The notes under the pieces: model-generated
Databases searched by the model: none
What the model saw: the letters and a program-made list of their open reading frames with translations, nothing else
Told to the model about the DNA's origin: nothing
Shown: positions 8,931-18,423 of the stretch, piece by piece
How the letters are laid out: each line of letters begins with the position of its first letter
How positions within the stretch are numbered: the first letter of the stretch is position 1
Made by a program: the position numbers and the translations under genes
Assembly (NCBI GenBank): GCA_024742485.1
Contig: JANSYK010000003.1
Location: 682,001-746,000 of the forward strand
Reading direction: 5' to 3'
Length of the DNA: 64,000 nucleotides
Source of the DNA: Alphaproteobacteria bacterium
Lineage (GTDB): Bacteria; Pseudomonadota; Alphaproteobacteria; Rhizobiales; Rhizobiaceae

Positions 8931-9485
8931 TTATTCCGTTGTTTCCGGCTGCCGCTCGCTGGAGCGCGCCAGAGCTTCGAGTTCATGTCTGTGTTTGATC
9001 AGGTGATCGAGACTGGCCTGGGTTACGGACCGTCCGTAATCGGCAATCCATTTCATTCCGGGCATTCCACCAGCCATGCAGGAATTGACCGAATCGAGCA
9101 TCTTCAGTTTTTCCTGCAAGCCCTTGATTCTGTTGTCGACCGCACGAACAAGCGTGTCCCGGTCGACGAGTTCGGAACACAATGCTGTCAACAGGAATTC
9201 GGATTTGAAGGAATCAGGACGTGGCATGACCTGAAGGGATTCGATCAGCTCTTGCCGTCCCTTGTCCGTTATCGAATAGATTTTGCGGGGAGGTTTGCCC
9301 GACTCGTACTCTTCGCGCACCGTGACGCATTCATCATCCTGCAATCTGGACAATGCCGGATAGATCGACCCAAAGCTTGCGTCGACGAAATAGGAGAAAC
9401 GCTCCTCCGTCGACATTTTCTTGATTTCATAGCCGGTCGCATCCGAAAAATGCAGAATGGCGAGACAGACTGATCGTACGTTCAT
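8931..9485 (-). CDS. PadR family transcriptional regulator
   Basis: A 184-residue regulator of the PadR/Vir type, with an N-terminal winged helix-turn-helix and a C-terminal helical dimerisation domain. Typical PadR features are GYEIKK near residue 20, GSIYPALSRLQ and EYESGKPPRKIYSITDKGR, which forms the wing. It is first in a three-gene run with the adaptor and RND permease, so it probably controls that pump and itself. PadR proteins often repress efflux genes and respond to phenolic or drug-like ligands. The ligand here cannot be inferred. The promoter upstream carries three phased heptamers. Confidence 0.92.
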   Translation of the reverse strand: MNVRSVCLAILHFSDATGYEIKKMSTEERFSYFVDASFGSIYPALSRLQDDECVTVREEYESGKPPRKIYSITDKGRQELIESLQVMPRPDSFKSEFLLTALCSELVDRDTLVRAVDNRIKGLQEKLKMLDSVNSCMAGGMPGMKWIADYGRSVTQASLDHLIKHRHELEALARSSERQPETTE

Positions 9486-9563
9486 AATCCAACCCCGGCG
9501 CTCTAACCCTCATCCCATTGGCTCCTTATGGCCAATCCGGCATGGTTCCGCGCTGTGGTCGAG

Positions 9564-9592
9564 TATATAGTCACGCAATATATATCAAACAA
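9564..9592 (-). promoter_or_regulatory. Candidate promoter of the padR-RND operon
   Basis: Read on the minus strand, TTGTTT (9592-9587), a 17-base spacer and TATATA (9569-9564) make a good sigma-70-like promoter about 80 bases before the padR start. The spacer is AT-rich and partly symmetric (ATATAT on both sides of GTCACGCA), so it could also hold a repressor site. Confidence 0.55.
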
Positions 9593-9593
9593 G

Positions 9594-9630
9594 AATATGC
9601 ACAAAAATAATATGCTCGGAAACAATATGT
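9594..9630. repeat. Three phased AATATG(C/T) direct repeats
   Basis: AATATGC at 9594-9600, AATATGC at 9609-9615 and AATATGT at 9624-9630 recur with an exact 15-base period. On the minus strand they read RCATATT and end 2 bases upstream of the -35 box of the padR promoter. Position and phasing suggest a regulator binding array, most likely one that activates or modulates the efflux operon. The regulator is not known. Confidence 0.5.
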
Positions 9631-9740
9631 GATGGGCGCCACGGCAGGTCCATGCATTCTCTTGCCGTGCGTGAAGCTTACACACACGACCATCGGAGGA
9701 AACTGGAGGGATATACGGGCCGGCGACCCATTCAGATTGG

Positions 9741-10487
9741 TCAGTCCGGCTGGCGGTAGGATTTGAAGCGTTCTTCCATCACATCAAACAGCAGTCCCGT
9801 CTCGCGCAATTGCGGATCGGCCAGCCGGATAATCCTGGCGGCGGCTTCGGATGGATGGGGCACCGTTTCGGGATCTTCGCCCGGCATCGCCTCGGCCCGC
9901 ATCGCGGTTCGGGCATAGCCTGGATTGACGCAATTGATCCTCAGCGACGTGTTTGCCGCTTCCTCCGCCCAGCAACGCGAAAGCGCCTCCACGGCCGCCT
10001 TGCTGGCCGAATAGGCACCCCAGAAGGGTCGGCAACTGTGCGCTGCGCCTGACGTCAGAATAATCGCCCGCCCGGCATCGGACTTGCGCAACAAGGGTTC
10101 GACAGTCCGTATGACCCGCCATGTCGCATTGACATTTACCGTCATCACCTTCTCGAACACCTTGGCCTCGATATGACCGATGGGCGACAGGGATCCCAGG
10201 ATACCGGCGTTTGCGACCAGAATGTCGAGCTTTCCCCAACGCTCGTGGATCGCGCCGCCGAGGCCGTCAATGGCTTTCATATCTGTAAGGTCCAAAGGCA
10301 CGAGGGTCGCGCTGCCAGCATCAGCCTGGATAGCGTCATCCAGCTCTTCGAGCCCGCCAACCGTGCGCGCAACCGCAATGACGTGCGCGCCGGCCATTGC
10401 CAATTCAAGGGCGGTGAAATAGCCAATGCCGCGAGACGCGCCTGTCACCAGCGCGATGCGGCCGCTTAGATCGGTCATGGTGTTCAT
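9741..10487 (-). CDS. SDR family NAD(P)-dependent oxidoreductase
   Basis: A classical short-chain dehydrogenase of 248 residues with a Rossmann fold. The cofactor loop is TGASRGIG (15-22), followed by the NAG motif near 93 and the catalytic Ser146, Tyr159 and Lys163 (YSASK). Its start overlaps the purF stop by 4 bases (ATGA), so it is translationally coupled to purF. A purF-SDR pair is seen in many Hyphomicrobiales, yet the substrate is unknown and no purine role has been shown. No ribosome site beyond the coupling is obvious. Confidence 0.93.
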   Translation of the reverse strand: MNTMTDLSGRIALVTGASRGIGYFTALELAMAGAHVIAVARTVGGLEELDDAIQADAGSATLVPLDLTDMKAIDGLGGAIHERWGKLDILVANAGILGSLSPIGHIEAKVFEKVMTVNVNATWRVIRTVEPLLRKSDAGRAIILTSGAAHSCRPFWGAYSASKAAVEALSRCWAEEAANTSLRINCVNPGYARTAMRAEAMPGEDPETVPHPSEAAARIIRLADPQLRETGLLFDVMEERFKSYRQPD

Positions 10488-11950
10488 CCGTTATTGGCAA
10501 GCAGAGACAGGGTGCGCGTCGCGTCGGTGCCATCCCGGTCGGTGAGTGCGGTGGGATAGTCGCCGGTGAAGCAGGCGTCACAAAACTGCGGGCAATCCGT
10601 ATTCCGGCCTGGTTGATTGACGGCCCGGTACAGCCCGTCAATGCTCAGAAAGGATAGTGTGTCGACACGAATGAACTCTTTCATCTCCTCGACAGTCATG
10701 CGGGAGGCGAGCAGTTTCGACTTCTCCGGCGTGTCGACACCATAAAAGCAGGAGGCTGTGGTCGGTGGAGAAGCGATCCGCATATGGACTTCCGCCGCAC
10801 CTGCATCGCGCACCATCTGAACGATTTTTTGCGAGGTTGTTCCGCGGACAATGGAATCGTCAACCAGGATAACCCGTTTGCCGGCAATCGCCTTCTTGTT
10901 GGCGTTGTGCTTCAGCTTCACGCCCATATGGCGAATGGAGGTTGTTGGTTGAATGAATGTCCGACCGACATAGTGATTGCGAATAATACCCAGATCGAAC
11001 GGCAGGCCGGCCTCCTGGGCATAACCGATGGCGGCCGGCGTTCCAGAATCGGGGACCGGCACAACCATATCGGCCTCGACCGGGCATTCCTTGGCTAGTT
11101 CAGCACCGATCTTCTTTCGCACTTCGTACACATTGCGCCCTTCAACCGTCGAATCCGGCCGGGCAAAATAGACATATTCGAAAATACAGAAACGGGAGTT
11201 GGATGGTCCGAAAGGGAAATGGCTCTCCAGCCCCTCATTTGTGATGACAATCATTTCACCCGGCTTGATATCGCGTACATAGCGGGCACCGATAATATCG
11301 AGAGCGCAGGTCTCGGATGCGAGAATATAGGCACCATCGAGATCGCCGAGCACCAGTGGCCGAATGCCCAAAGGGTCCCGGGCGCCAATCATTTTCTTGC
11401 CTGACAGTCCGACCAGCGAATAGGCACCCTCCAGTTGGGTAATGGCATCGATGAACTTGTCGACGAGCCGCCTGCGTTCACTCATGGCGATCAGGTGAAG
11501 GAGGGTTTCCGTGTCGGATGTCGACGAAAAGATCGCTCCGCGCTGCTGCAATTCGCGCTGTTTGGTCAACGCATTGGTGATGTTGCCATTGTGGGAAATG
11601 GCGAAGCCGCCACCTGCGAATTCGGCAAAAAGCGGCTGCACATTGCGCAGTCCCTCTCCGCCGGTTGTCGAGTAGCGTGTGTGGCCGATGGCGCGGCTCC
11701 CGGGGAGGCGATCAAGCACCGATTGCTTGGTGAACGTGTCGCCGATCAGGCCGATATGACGCTCTATCGAGAACTGGCTGCCATCATAGGAGACGATGCC
11801 GGCTGCTTCCTGGCCACGATGTTGCAACGCGTGCAGTCCCAGTGTGACAACCGCGCCGGCATCGGCCTTGCCGAATATGCCGAACACCCCGCACTCATCG
11901 CGGAAGGCATCACCTTCATTTTCCAGCTCTGCCATATCGGTTTTGTCCAC
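10484..11950 (-). CDS. purF: Amidophosphoribosyltransferase
   Basis: First committed step of purine synthesis: glutamine and PRPP give phosphoribosylamine. The N-terminal Ntn glutaminase domain begins at Cys20 (CGVFGIFG), which should be exposed by removal of a short propeptide. The C-terminal phosphoribosyltransferase domain carries the PRPP loop VILVDDSIVRGTTS. The length of 488 residues is normal. The start is GTG 11950 or ATG 11935; neither has a well-spaced ribosome site, and both leave the propeptide. It lies between cvpA and the SDR gene, the usual alphaproteobacterial order. No purine riboswitch was seen in the 32-base gap to cvpA. Confidence 0.96.
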   Translation of the reverse strand: MDKTDMAELENEGDAFRDECGVFGIFGKADAGAVVTLGLHALQHRGQEAAGIVSYDGSQFSIERHIGLIGDTFTKQSVLDRLPGSRAIGHTRYSTTGGEGLRNVQPLFAEFAGGGFAISHNGNITNALTKQRELQQRGAIFSSTSDTETLLHLIAMSERRRLVDKFIDAITQLEGAYSLVGLSGKKMIGARDPLGIRPLVLGDLDGAYILASETCALDIIGARYVRDIKPGEMIVITNEGLESHFPFGPSNSRFCIFEYVYFARPDSTVEGRNVYEVRKKIGAELAKECPVEADMVVPVPDSGTPAAIGYAQEAGLPFDLGIIRNHYVGRTFIQPTTSIRHMGVKLKHNANKKAIAGKRVILVDDSIVRGTTSQKIVQMVRDAGAAEVHMRIASPPTTASCFYGVDTPEKSKLLASRMTVEEMKEFIRVDTLSFLSIDGLYRAVNQPGRNTDCPQFCDACFTGDYPTALTDRDGTDATRTLSLLANNG

Positions 11951-11982
11951 GCTCCAGCCGGCGCTGCCGGTTCCTTCGACGT

Positions 11983-12537
11983 CTAGTTGCTGCTTGTTCC
12001 GGTGTCACCGGTTCCTTCGCCGCTCAATCCCTTGAGCCGGTCAAGAATTGTAGCATCGGCATCTTCCGGCAATATGTTGACCAATTGCGCACCGATCGAA
12101 TCAAGCAGTGGTTTCGATTTGGCTTCCACAACCCAGGCCGGTTGGTTCGGGCCGCTGACCAACCAGTTGAAAAACAACATTGCCACAGCCACCAGGAGAA
12201 TTCCGCGCGCAGCGCCAAACAGGAACCCCAATGTGCGGTCGAGCGCGCCGATGCGGCTGTCGATGACAAAATCGGCGATCCGCATCGTCAGCACCGACAC
12301 GATGATCAGCGCGACGAGGAAAATCGCTCCCGCCGAGACGGCCATGGCGATCGTCGCGCTGGATGTGTATTCCAGAACGAATGGCATCAGCAAAGGGTAG
12401 AAGGAATAGGCAGCCAACGCCGCTGCAACCCAGGAGGCAACAGACAGAACCTCGCGGGAGAAGCCCCGAACCATGGCAAGCACCGCCGAAAAGAGCGTTA
12501 CACCGATGAGAATTCCATCCAGTATTGTAATTGGCAT
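11983..12537 (-). CDS. cvpA: CvpA family membrane protein
   Basis: An inner-membrane protein of 184 residues with four hydrophobic segments (about 4-22, 30-48, 62-84 and 100-122) and a polar C-terminal tail. The GFSREV motif after the first helix is typical of CvpA/colicin V production proteins. E. coli CvpA is needed for colicin V export and lies next to purF, as here. The underlying cellular role is still unclear. The gene lies between radA and purF with short gaps, so it probably shares their transcript. Confidence 0.9.
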   Translation of the reverse strand: MPITILDGILIGVTLFSAVLAMVRGFSREVLSVASWVAAALAAYSFYPLLMPFVLEYTSSATIAMAVSAGAIFLVALIIVSVLTMRIADFVIDSRIGALDRTLGFLFGAARGILLVAVAMLFFNWLVSGPNQPAWVVEAKSKPLLDSIGAQLVNILPEDADATILDRLKGLSGEGTGDTGTSSN

Positions 12538-12591
12538 TTTGACTGCATCCCAAGATCAGCCGGTCATGTCAGTCCGGCCTGACTTGTCCCT

Positions 12592-13992
12592 CTATTCGTC
12601 TTCCTGTTGCACCTGCTGAGCCGCGGATCCGGCTATGCTGGCGACAAGATCCGGCAATGCTTCCACCAAATGCCAGTTCCCGTTATTCCGTGCCGGCAGT
12701 TCGGCGGAGCCCTGAGGCAAGACGGCACGTCCAAACCCCAGTTTTTCAGCCTCTTTCAGGCGTTGCGCCGTGTGCGCCACGGGCCTGACCGCACCGGAAA
12801 GGCTGATCTCGCCGAAATAAACGCAATCGGCGGGAAGAGCAAGACCGGCAAGTGATGAAACCAGTGCAGAAGCGACCGCCATATCGGCTGCAGGCTCTGA
12901 AATGCGGTAACCTCCTGCAACATTCAGATAAACATCGTGTTGTCCAAGGCGAACACCACAATGGGCTTCCAGCACTGCCAGGATCATCGACAGGCGCGCT
13001 GAATCCCATCCCACCACCGCCCTTCTGGGTGTACCAAGTGTTGAGGGCGCCACCAGCGCCTGGACCTCAACCAGCACCGGCCGCGTTCCCTCCATCCCGG
13101 CAAACACGGAAGCACCGGGTGCCTTGTCGTTGCGCTCACCAAGGAAGAGCTCCGACGGATTTGCGACCTCACGTAGCCCTTTGTCGGACATTTCGAACAC
13201 GCCGATTTCGTCGGTCGGCCCGAAGCGGTTTTTGACCGTTCTCAATATGCGGTAATGGTGTCCGCGATCACCCTCGAAATAGAGCACGGCGTCCACCATG
13301 TGTTCGACAACGCGGGGTCCGGCAATCTGTCCTTCCTTGGTCACATGGCCGACAAGAACAACCGCCGCACCGGTTTGTTTGGCAAACCGGACCATCGCCT
13401 GTGCACCCGTTCGCACCTGTGTGACCGTTCCCGGCGCCGATTCGGCCATATCGCTCCAAAGGGTCTGGATGGAGTCGATGATGACGAGGTCGGGCCGCCG
13501 TTCGAGCGCCAGTGTCGCCAGAATATCCTCGACATTGGTTTCGGCCGCCAGCATGACATCGCAATCTGCGGCGCCCAGCCGCTGCGCGCGCAATCGGACT
13601 TGTGCAACAGCCTCTTCACCGGACACGTAAACGACACTGTGACCGCCCCGAGACAAGGCCGCGGCCGCTTGCATCAGCAGGGTTGATTTGCCAATTCCCG
13701 GATCGCCACCGACCAAAATGGCGGAACCCCGGACAATTCCTCCGCCCGTTACACGATCCAGTTCGGTGATTTTCGTTTCGATCCGCGGCGCATCCTCGAT
13801 CTCGCCGGACAAGGAGGTGAGCGAAACCGGTTTGCCCTTTTTGGCCGCACGTCCGGGCCCAGCTCCGATACCACCGGTGGGACTGTCTTCGACAATCGTG
13901 TTCCACTCTCCGCAGCCATCGCACTTGCCGGCCCATCTGGAGTGGACAGTGCCGCAGTTCTGACAGACAAATTGGGTTTTCGCGCGTGCCAT
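12592..13992 (-). CDS. radA: DNA repair protein RadA
   Basis: A RecA-related ATPase that drives branch migration in recombinational repair. In order: a zinc finger (Cys10, Cys13, Cys24, Cys27), Walker A GGDPGIGKST (95-104), the RadA-specific KNRFG (254-258) and a C-terminal Lon-protease-like domain. The chosen start is ATG 13992, giving MARAKTQFVCQNCG and the normal family N-terminus. An upstream in-frame TTG at 14004 overlaps alr and adds only four residues. The C-terminus ends in a short acidic and Gln-rich tail. It follows alr with 8 bases between. Confidence 0.96.
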   Translation of the reverse strand: MARAKTQFVCQNCGTVHSRWAGKCDGCGEWNTIVEDSPTGGIGAGPGRAAKKGKPVSLTSLSGEIEDAPRIETKITELDRVTGGGIVRGSAILVGGDPGIGKSTLLMQAAAALSRGGHSVVYVSGEEAVAQVRLRAQRLGAADCDVMLAAETNVEDILATLALERRPDLVIIDSIQTLWSDMAESAPGTVTQVRTGAQAMVRFAKQTGAAVVLVGHVTKEGQIAGPRVVEHMVDAVLYFEGDRGHHYRILRTVKNRFGPTDEIGVFEMSDKGLREVANPSELFLGERNDKAPGASVFAGMEGTRPVLVEVQALVAPSTLGTPRRAVVGWDSARLSMILAVLEAHCGVRLGQHDVYLNVAGGYRISEPAADMAVASALVSSLAGLALPADCVYFGEISLSGAVRPVAHTAQRLKEAEKLGFGRAVLPQGSAELPARNNGNWHLVEALPDLVASIAGSAAQQVQQEDE

Positions 13993-14000
13993 GGGCTCAA

Positions 14001-15167
14001 TCAACCGGTTGAGGAATGGGTGTAGTGGCGGCGGTATCGGGAGCCAAGCGATGTCAGAAGTTCGTAGCCGATTGTGTCGGCCGCGGCCGCCACATCATCA
14101 AGCGGGACATTGTGACCGAACAGCTCGATGGAATCACCGGGTTTCAACAGGTCCGCAGGGATGTCGGTTACGTCGAAAATCGTCAAATCCATGGTTACAC
14201 GGCCCACAACCGGGACATTATGTCCAAGGACGTAACCTCTCGCGCCTTTGGTATTGCTGCCGCGCAATGTCGTGCCAGCTCCCGATACCGCACGCAAATA
14301 CCCGTCGGCGTAACCCACAGAGCAGACAGCAAGGCGGCTGTCGCGATGGAGCATGCCGGCCGCGCCATAGCTGACAGTCTCGCCGGCCGCAGCGGTGCGG
14401 ATGGTGACAATATGCGCCAGTGCGGTCACCACCGGCATCGTCACGTTTCCCTTCACCGTGGAGGCCTGGCCGCCATAAAGCGCAATTCCGGGCCGGGTCA
14501 GATCAAACCGAAATTCCTCACCAAGCAATATGCCTGCGGAATTGGAAAGGCTGGCCTCGACACCCGCAAAGGCTTTCGAAATTTGAGTAAAATGCTCCAG
14601 CTGCCGGTCATTCAATGTGTGATCAGGATCATCGCCGCATACCAGATGGCTCATGATGAGGACGGGCGAAAATCCCGCAGGTCGTGTCACATCCCCAGCA
14701 AGAATATGAGCTTCTTTTACCGTGATGCCAAGCCGGTTCATGCCGGTGTCGATCTGCAGGGCGCAGGGGTGATCCCCATTGACGATACAACTTTGTGTCC
14801 AAATCGCCACATGTTCCATGGACGCCAGCACGGGTATCAGGTCGGCGCTGCGGCAGAGTGGCTCGATACCGGGCAGCAGGCAGTTCATGACAAAAATGCG
14901 CGATTCTGCCGCAAATTTCCGGACGATTTCACCCTCATGGGCGGTTGCGACAAAAAAATCCCGGCAACCGGCATCATAGAGCGTTCTGATGACCGGTTCC
15001 ATCCCGAGCCCGTAGCCATCGGCCTTGACGACTGCGGAGCAACGGGCCGGCGCCGAAAGCCGGCGCATGACACGCCAGTTCTCGGCAAGCGCGCCAAGAT
15101 CGATCAGCAACCGGGCGCCAAAGCCGTCATCCTCGGTGACGTCAAACGCTGAATAGAGAGTTTTCAC
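14001..15167 (-). CDS. alr: Alanine racemase
   Basis: Interconverts L- and D-alanine for peptidoglycan, using PLP bound to Lys48 in AVVKADGYGLG. The N-terminal domain is a TIM barrel and the C-terminal domain is mostly beta. The second catalytic Tyr is expected in the ETVSYGAAG region. The length of 388 residues fits. It lies between dnaB and radA, the usual order in the group, and is separated from dnaB by 40 bases. This is likely the biosynthetic racemase, since no D-amino acid catabolic gene is near. Confidence 0.95.
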   Translation of the reverse strand: MKTLYSAFDVTEDDGFGARLLIDLGALAENWRVMRRLSAPARCSAVVKADGYGLGMEPVIRTLYDAGCRDFFVATAHEGEIVRKFAAESRIFVMNCLLPGIEPLCRSADLIPVLASMEHVAIWTQSCIVNGDHPCALQIDTGMNRLGITVKEAHILAGDVTRPAGFSPVLIMSHLVCGDDPDHTLNDRQLEHFTQISKAFAGVEASLSNSAGILLGEEFRFDLTRPGIALYGGQASTVKGNVTMPVVTALAHIVTIRTAAAGETVSYGAAGMLHRDSRLAVCSVGYADGYLRAVSGAGTTLRGSNTKGARGYVLGHNVPVVGRVTMDLTIFDVTDIPADLLKPGDSIELFGHNVPLDDVAAAADTIGYELLTSLGSRYRRHYTHSSTG

Positions 15168-15207
15168 GTGCCATCCGATCCGTCACCGAATTCCGGTGTG
15201 CATACCA

Positions 15208-16734
15208 TCATTCCTGGCTGTATTGCAGATAGGAGTTGTCGGCAAGATCGGAAAAGCGCGTATATTCGGCTTGGAAACCAAGGGACACCGTACCCGTCGG
15301 ACCGTGGCGCTGCTTGGCGATGATGACGTCCGCCGTTCCTCGGACCTTCGCCATTTTTTCTTCCCAGCGCAGATATTCTTCGCTCTTGATATCGCCCGCG
15401 ACCTCTTCGGGGCTGCGGCGCGGTTCTGTATTCTGAACGTAGTATTCCTCACGATATACGAAAAGGACCACGTCGGCGTCCTGCTCGATCGATCCGGATT
15501 CGCGCAAATCCGAAAGCTGTGGTCGCTTGTCATCTCGGTTTTCAACTTGTCGGGACAACTGCGACAAAGCCAGGATTGGGACATTGAGTTCCTTGCCAAG
15601 CGCTTTCAGCCCGGTGGTGATTTCGGTGATTTCCTGAACTCGATTTTCGCCTGATTTCTTTGATCCGGTCATCAGCTGAATATAGTCCACAACCAGCAGA
15701 TCCAGGCCACGCTGCCGCTTCAACCGGCGCGCTCGGGCGGCAAGCTGCGCGATGGAAATACCACCGGTCTGGTCGATGTAGAACGGGGTCTTCTGCATGT
15801 GCTGCGAACATTCAACCAGCATTTCAAAATCCGGTTCGGTGATTTCCCCGCGGCGAATTTTTGACGATGAGATCTCCGTCTGTTCCGAGATGATGCGTGT
15901 GGCCAGCTGTTCGGAAGACATTTCCAGGGAATAGAACCCGACGACGCCGCCATTGACGGCTTTGGTGCTGCCATCGGCCTGCACTTCCCCCTGGTATGCA
16001 TTGGCAATATTGTAGGCAATATTGGTTGCCAGCGACGTCTTTCCCATGCCTGGGCGTCCAGCCAGGATAACGAGGTCGGACGGCTGCAAACCACCCATGC
16101 GCCGGTCCAATTGCGATATACCCGTCGAAATACCCGAGAGGCCGCCATCCCGTTGATAGGCCGCACCAGCCATATCGATCGCCAGGGCAACCGCATCGTT
16201 GAATGATTGAAACCCACCGTCGTACCGTCCGGTTTCGGCGAGTTCGAACAGGCGGCGCTCTGCATCTTCGATCTGGCTTTGTGGCGGCATGTCGAGCGGC
16301 GCATCAAAAGCGATATTGACCATATCTTCGCCGATGGTGATCAAAGATCGCCGCAGGGCCAGATCGTAGATCGCTCTGCCGTAATCCTCCGCATTGATGA
16401 TCGTCACGGCCTCGGTTGCAAGGCGCGCCAGATACTGGGCAACCGTCATGTCACCGACTTTTTCATCGGCCGGAAGAAACGTCTTGATGGTCACCGGATT
16501 GGCGGTCTTGCCCATCCGGATAATATCGCCGGCAACCTCGAATATCTTGCGATGCAGCGGTTCATGCAGATGACCCGGTTTCAGGAAATCGGAAACCCGG
16601 TAATAGGCTTCATTGTTGACAAGAATGGCCCCGAGCAAAGCTTGTTCCGCTTCGACATTTCCTGGTGCCTCGCGGTAGAGACCACCGCCATCACTGTTAT
16701 CCATCTCCGTGAGTTGTCGTGCCGGATCGCTCAT
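15208..16734 (-). CDS. dnaB: Replicative DNA helicase DnaB
   Basis: The hexameric helicase that unwinds DNA ahead of the replication fork. The N-terminal primase-interacting domain (about 25-125) and linker helix precede a RecA-like domain with Walker A GRPGMGKTS (226-234). The LVVDYIQLM Walker B and the ALSQLSR motif follow. The start is ATG 16734, preceded by AAGGA at a good distance; a GTG three bases upstream is possible. At 508 residues it is of normal length for alphaproteobacteria. No intein was seen at the P-loop, a common insertion point in this family. Confidence 0.96.
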   Translation of the reverse strand: MSDPARQLTEMDNSDGGGLYREAPGNVEAEQALLGAILVNNEAYYRVSDFLKPGHLHEPLHRKIFEVAGDIIRMGKTANPVTIKTFLPADEKVGDMTVAQYLARLATEAVTIINAEDYGRAIYDLALRRSLITIGEDMVNIAFDAPLDMPPQSQIEDAERRLFELAETGRYDGGFQSFNDAVALAIDMAGAAYQRDGGLSGISTGISQLDRRMGGLQPSDLVILAGRPGMGKTSLATNIAYNIANAYQGEVQADGSTKAVNGGVVGFYSLEMSSEQLATRIISEQTEISSSKIRRGEITEPDFEMLVECSQHMQKTPFYIDQTGGISIAQLAARARRLKRQRGLDLLVVDYIQLMTGSKKSGENRVQEITEITTGLKALGKELNVPILALSQLSRQVENRDDKRPQLSDLRESGSIEQDADVVLFVYREEYYVQNTEPRRSPEEVAGDIKSEEYLRWEEKMAKVRGTADVIIAKQRHGPTGTVSLGFQAEYTRFSDLADNSYLQYSQE

Positions 16735-16937
16735 CACTGTCCTTCGTCTGTTCCTGTCCGCATCAAGTCCGCCGGGCAGCTATAGCCTCAACAACAGGGT
16801 TGATGAATCGTTAAGATCGGGTATTGGCCCAATTACGCCAGCCATGCTCAATCTCCACAAGCGCCGTGTGGAAAAACAAATGATATCTGATTCTGTTTGA
16901 CTCTCGAACGGGAATCGATTCGCAGGGGCAGGGTGCA

Positions 16938-16966
16938 TCGAAACAACCAGCAATACACTGTTTCGA
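16938..16966. terminator. Hairpin downstream of cfa
   Basis: TCGAAACA (16938-16945) and TGTTTCGA (16959-16966) form a perfect 8-base stem around a 13-base loop, 12 bases past the cfa stop on the minus strand. No T-run follows, so intrinsic termination is uncertain. Confidence 0.4.
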
Positions 16967-16978
16967 GGTGAACCGCGG

Positions 16979-18253
16979 TCAGCCTGCGGAGGCCTTGCGC
17001 TTCTTCTGCGCCGATTTGCTGGCCTTTCTGGCCCGATGCGGTCCCTTGGCCTGACCAACCATATAGTCCCGTGTCAACGGCACGGCCTGCGGGTTGTGCG
17101 CGAGCTGAAACTGGAACACCACCAGATCCTGCCACCGAAAGGCTGCCTCGGATGAAGCCAGATAGAAGTTCCACATTCGACAGAACCGCTCATCGTAAAG
17201 GTCCTTGGCAATGTCCCAATGATCGAGGAAGCGTTCGCGCCACGCTTTCAGCGTTTCGGCATAGTGCAATCGCAGGACTTCGATATCCGTTATGACCAGC
17301 CCGGATTTTTCGACCGATTTCACCACTTCGGACATGGATGGTATGTAGCCGCCGGGAAATATGTATTTTTCGATGAACGGATTTGTCGGCGTCGGTGATG
17401 AAGACTGGCCGATGGTGTGTAGAAGCATCACACCATCCTGTTCCAACAGGTCGGCACATTTATCAAAATAGGTATCGAAGTGTTTTCTTCCGACATGTTC
17501 GAACATGCCGACCGATACGATGCGGTCGAATTTCGTCTTGAGGTGACGATAATCCTGCAGACGGAAGTCCACCTGACCGGCGAAACCGTCTTCTCGCGCC
17601 CGCTGATTGGAAACCAGGTGCTGTTCGTCCGACAAGGTGATTCCGGTGACTTTGACATTGAATTGCCGTGCCAGGTGAAGCGCCATGCCGCCCCAGCCCG
17701 ATCCGATATCCAGAACCGACAGATTTTCGCGATCAAGGACCAGCTTTTTGGCAATATGGCGCTTCTTTGCCATTTGCGCGGTCTCCAGATCATCGGCCGG
17801 GTCCTCGAAATAGGCGCATGAATACTGGCGGTCCGGATCGAGAAACAGATCGTAGAGTTCACCGGACAGATCGTAGTGATGCTGGACATTGCTGCGAGAT
17901 CGCTGCAGCGAATTCCAACCGCCAAGGCTTGCTGCCGCCCGCCGCGTATGATCGATCAGAGTTGACCAGATGGATGGAGGCGGTGGTGCCTCGCCCGCAT
18001 TTTTAAGCAGCACCTCGAGAAAATCACAAACATCGGTGTCGATAAACTCGATATCGCCATTCATGTAGGCTTCGGCGAGTTTGAGATGCGGGTCCAGAGC
18101 AACCTGCCATTCGCTTTGGCGGTTGTTGAAGCGCAGGTGGGCGGTCGGACCGCTTCCATCTCCGTATCTGCTGCTTGATCCATCCGAGAACGTAATAACC
18201 AGGTCACCGGTCTCGATGAGATCGTGAAGATAGCGTTTCAGTAATGTCCTCAC
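16979..18253 (-). CDS. cfa: Cyclopropane-fatty-acyl-phospholipid synthase
   Basis: Adds a methylene bridge across double bonds of membrane phospholipid acyl chains, using S-adenosylmethionine. The SAM-binding motif is LDIGSGWGG (181-189). An N-terminal domain of about 140 residues likely carries lipid-binding surface, as in E. coli Cfa. The C-terminal tail is rich in Lys and Arg (about 405-424). The start is GTG 18253 in an AT-rich context. The gene sits alone between dnaB and the rplI terminator and must have its own promoter in 18254-18420. No clear box could be fixed there. Confidence 0.94.
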   Translation of the reverse strand: MRTLLKRYLHDLIETGDLVITFSDGSSSRYGDGSGPTAHLRFNNRQSEWQVALDPHLKLAEAYMNGDIEFIDTDVCDFLEVLLKNAGEAPPPPSIWSTLIDHTRRAAASLGGWNSLQRSRSNVQHHYDLSGELYDLFLDPDRQYSCAYFEDPADDLETAQMAKKRHIAKKLVLDRENLSVLDIGSGWGGMALHLARQFNVKVTGITLSDEQHLVSNQRAREDGFAGQVDFRLQDYRHLKTKFDRIVSVGMFEHVGRKHFDTYFDKCADLLEQDGVMLLHTIGQSSSPTPTNPFIEKYIFPGGYIPSMSEVVKSVEKSGLVITDIEVLRLHYAETLKAWRERFLDHWDIAKDLYDERFCRMWNFYLASSEAAFRWQDLVVFQFQLAHNPQAVPLTRDYMVGQAKGPHRARKASKSAQKKRKASAG

Positions 18254-18423
18254 AATAAAAACCCCAATAATTACAATGGTAAGAAGAAGGATTTTTGCGT
18301 TGCAGATATTATCACCCTATGGGAAATAATCCAGTACCTGCCGATTTCAGCGCAAAAAGCACAGAAATTCGGAATAATTGCGACGCTTTCCGGTCACGTT
18401 TAAGCGGCAGTCCGTGTCGCAAC

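Noticed and set aside
8912-8986. Longer N-terminus for the RND adaptor
   Set aside because: It would overlap padR by 56 bases, and the shorter start has a clear AGGAGAG site and a normal signal anchor.
14016-15152. Plus-strand frame of 378 codons over alr
   Set aside because: Antisense to the clear alanine racemase, with no recognisable domain and no ribosome site.
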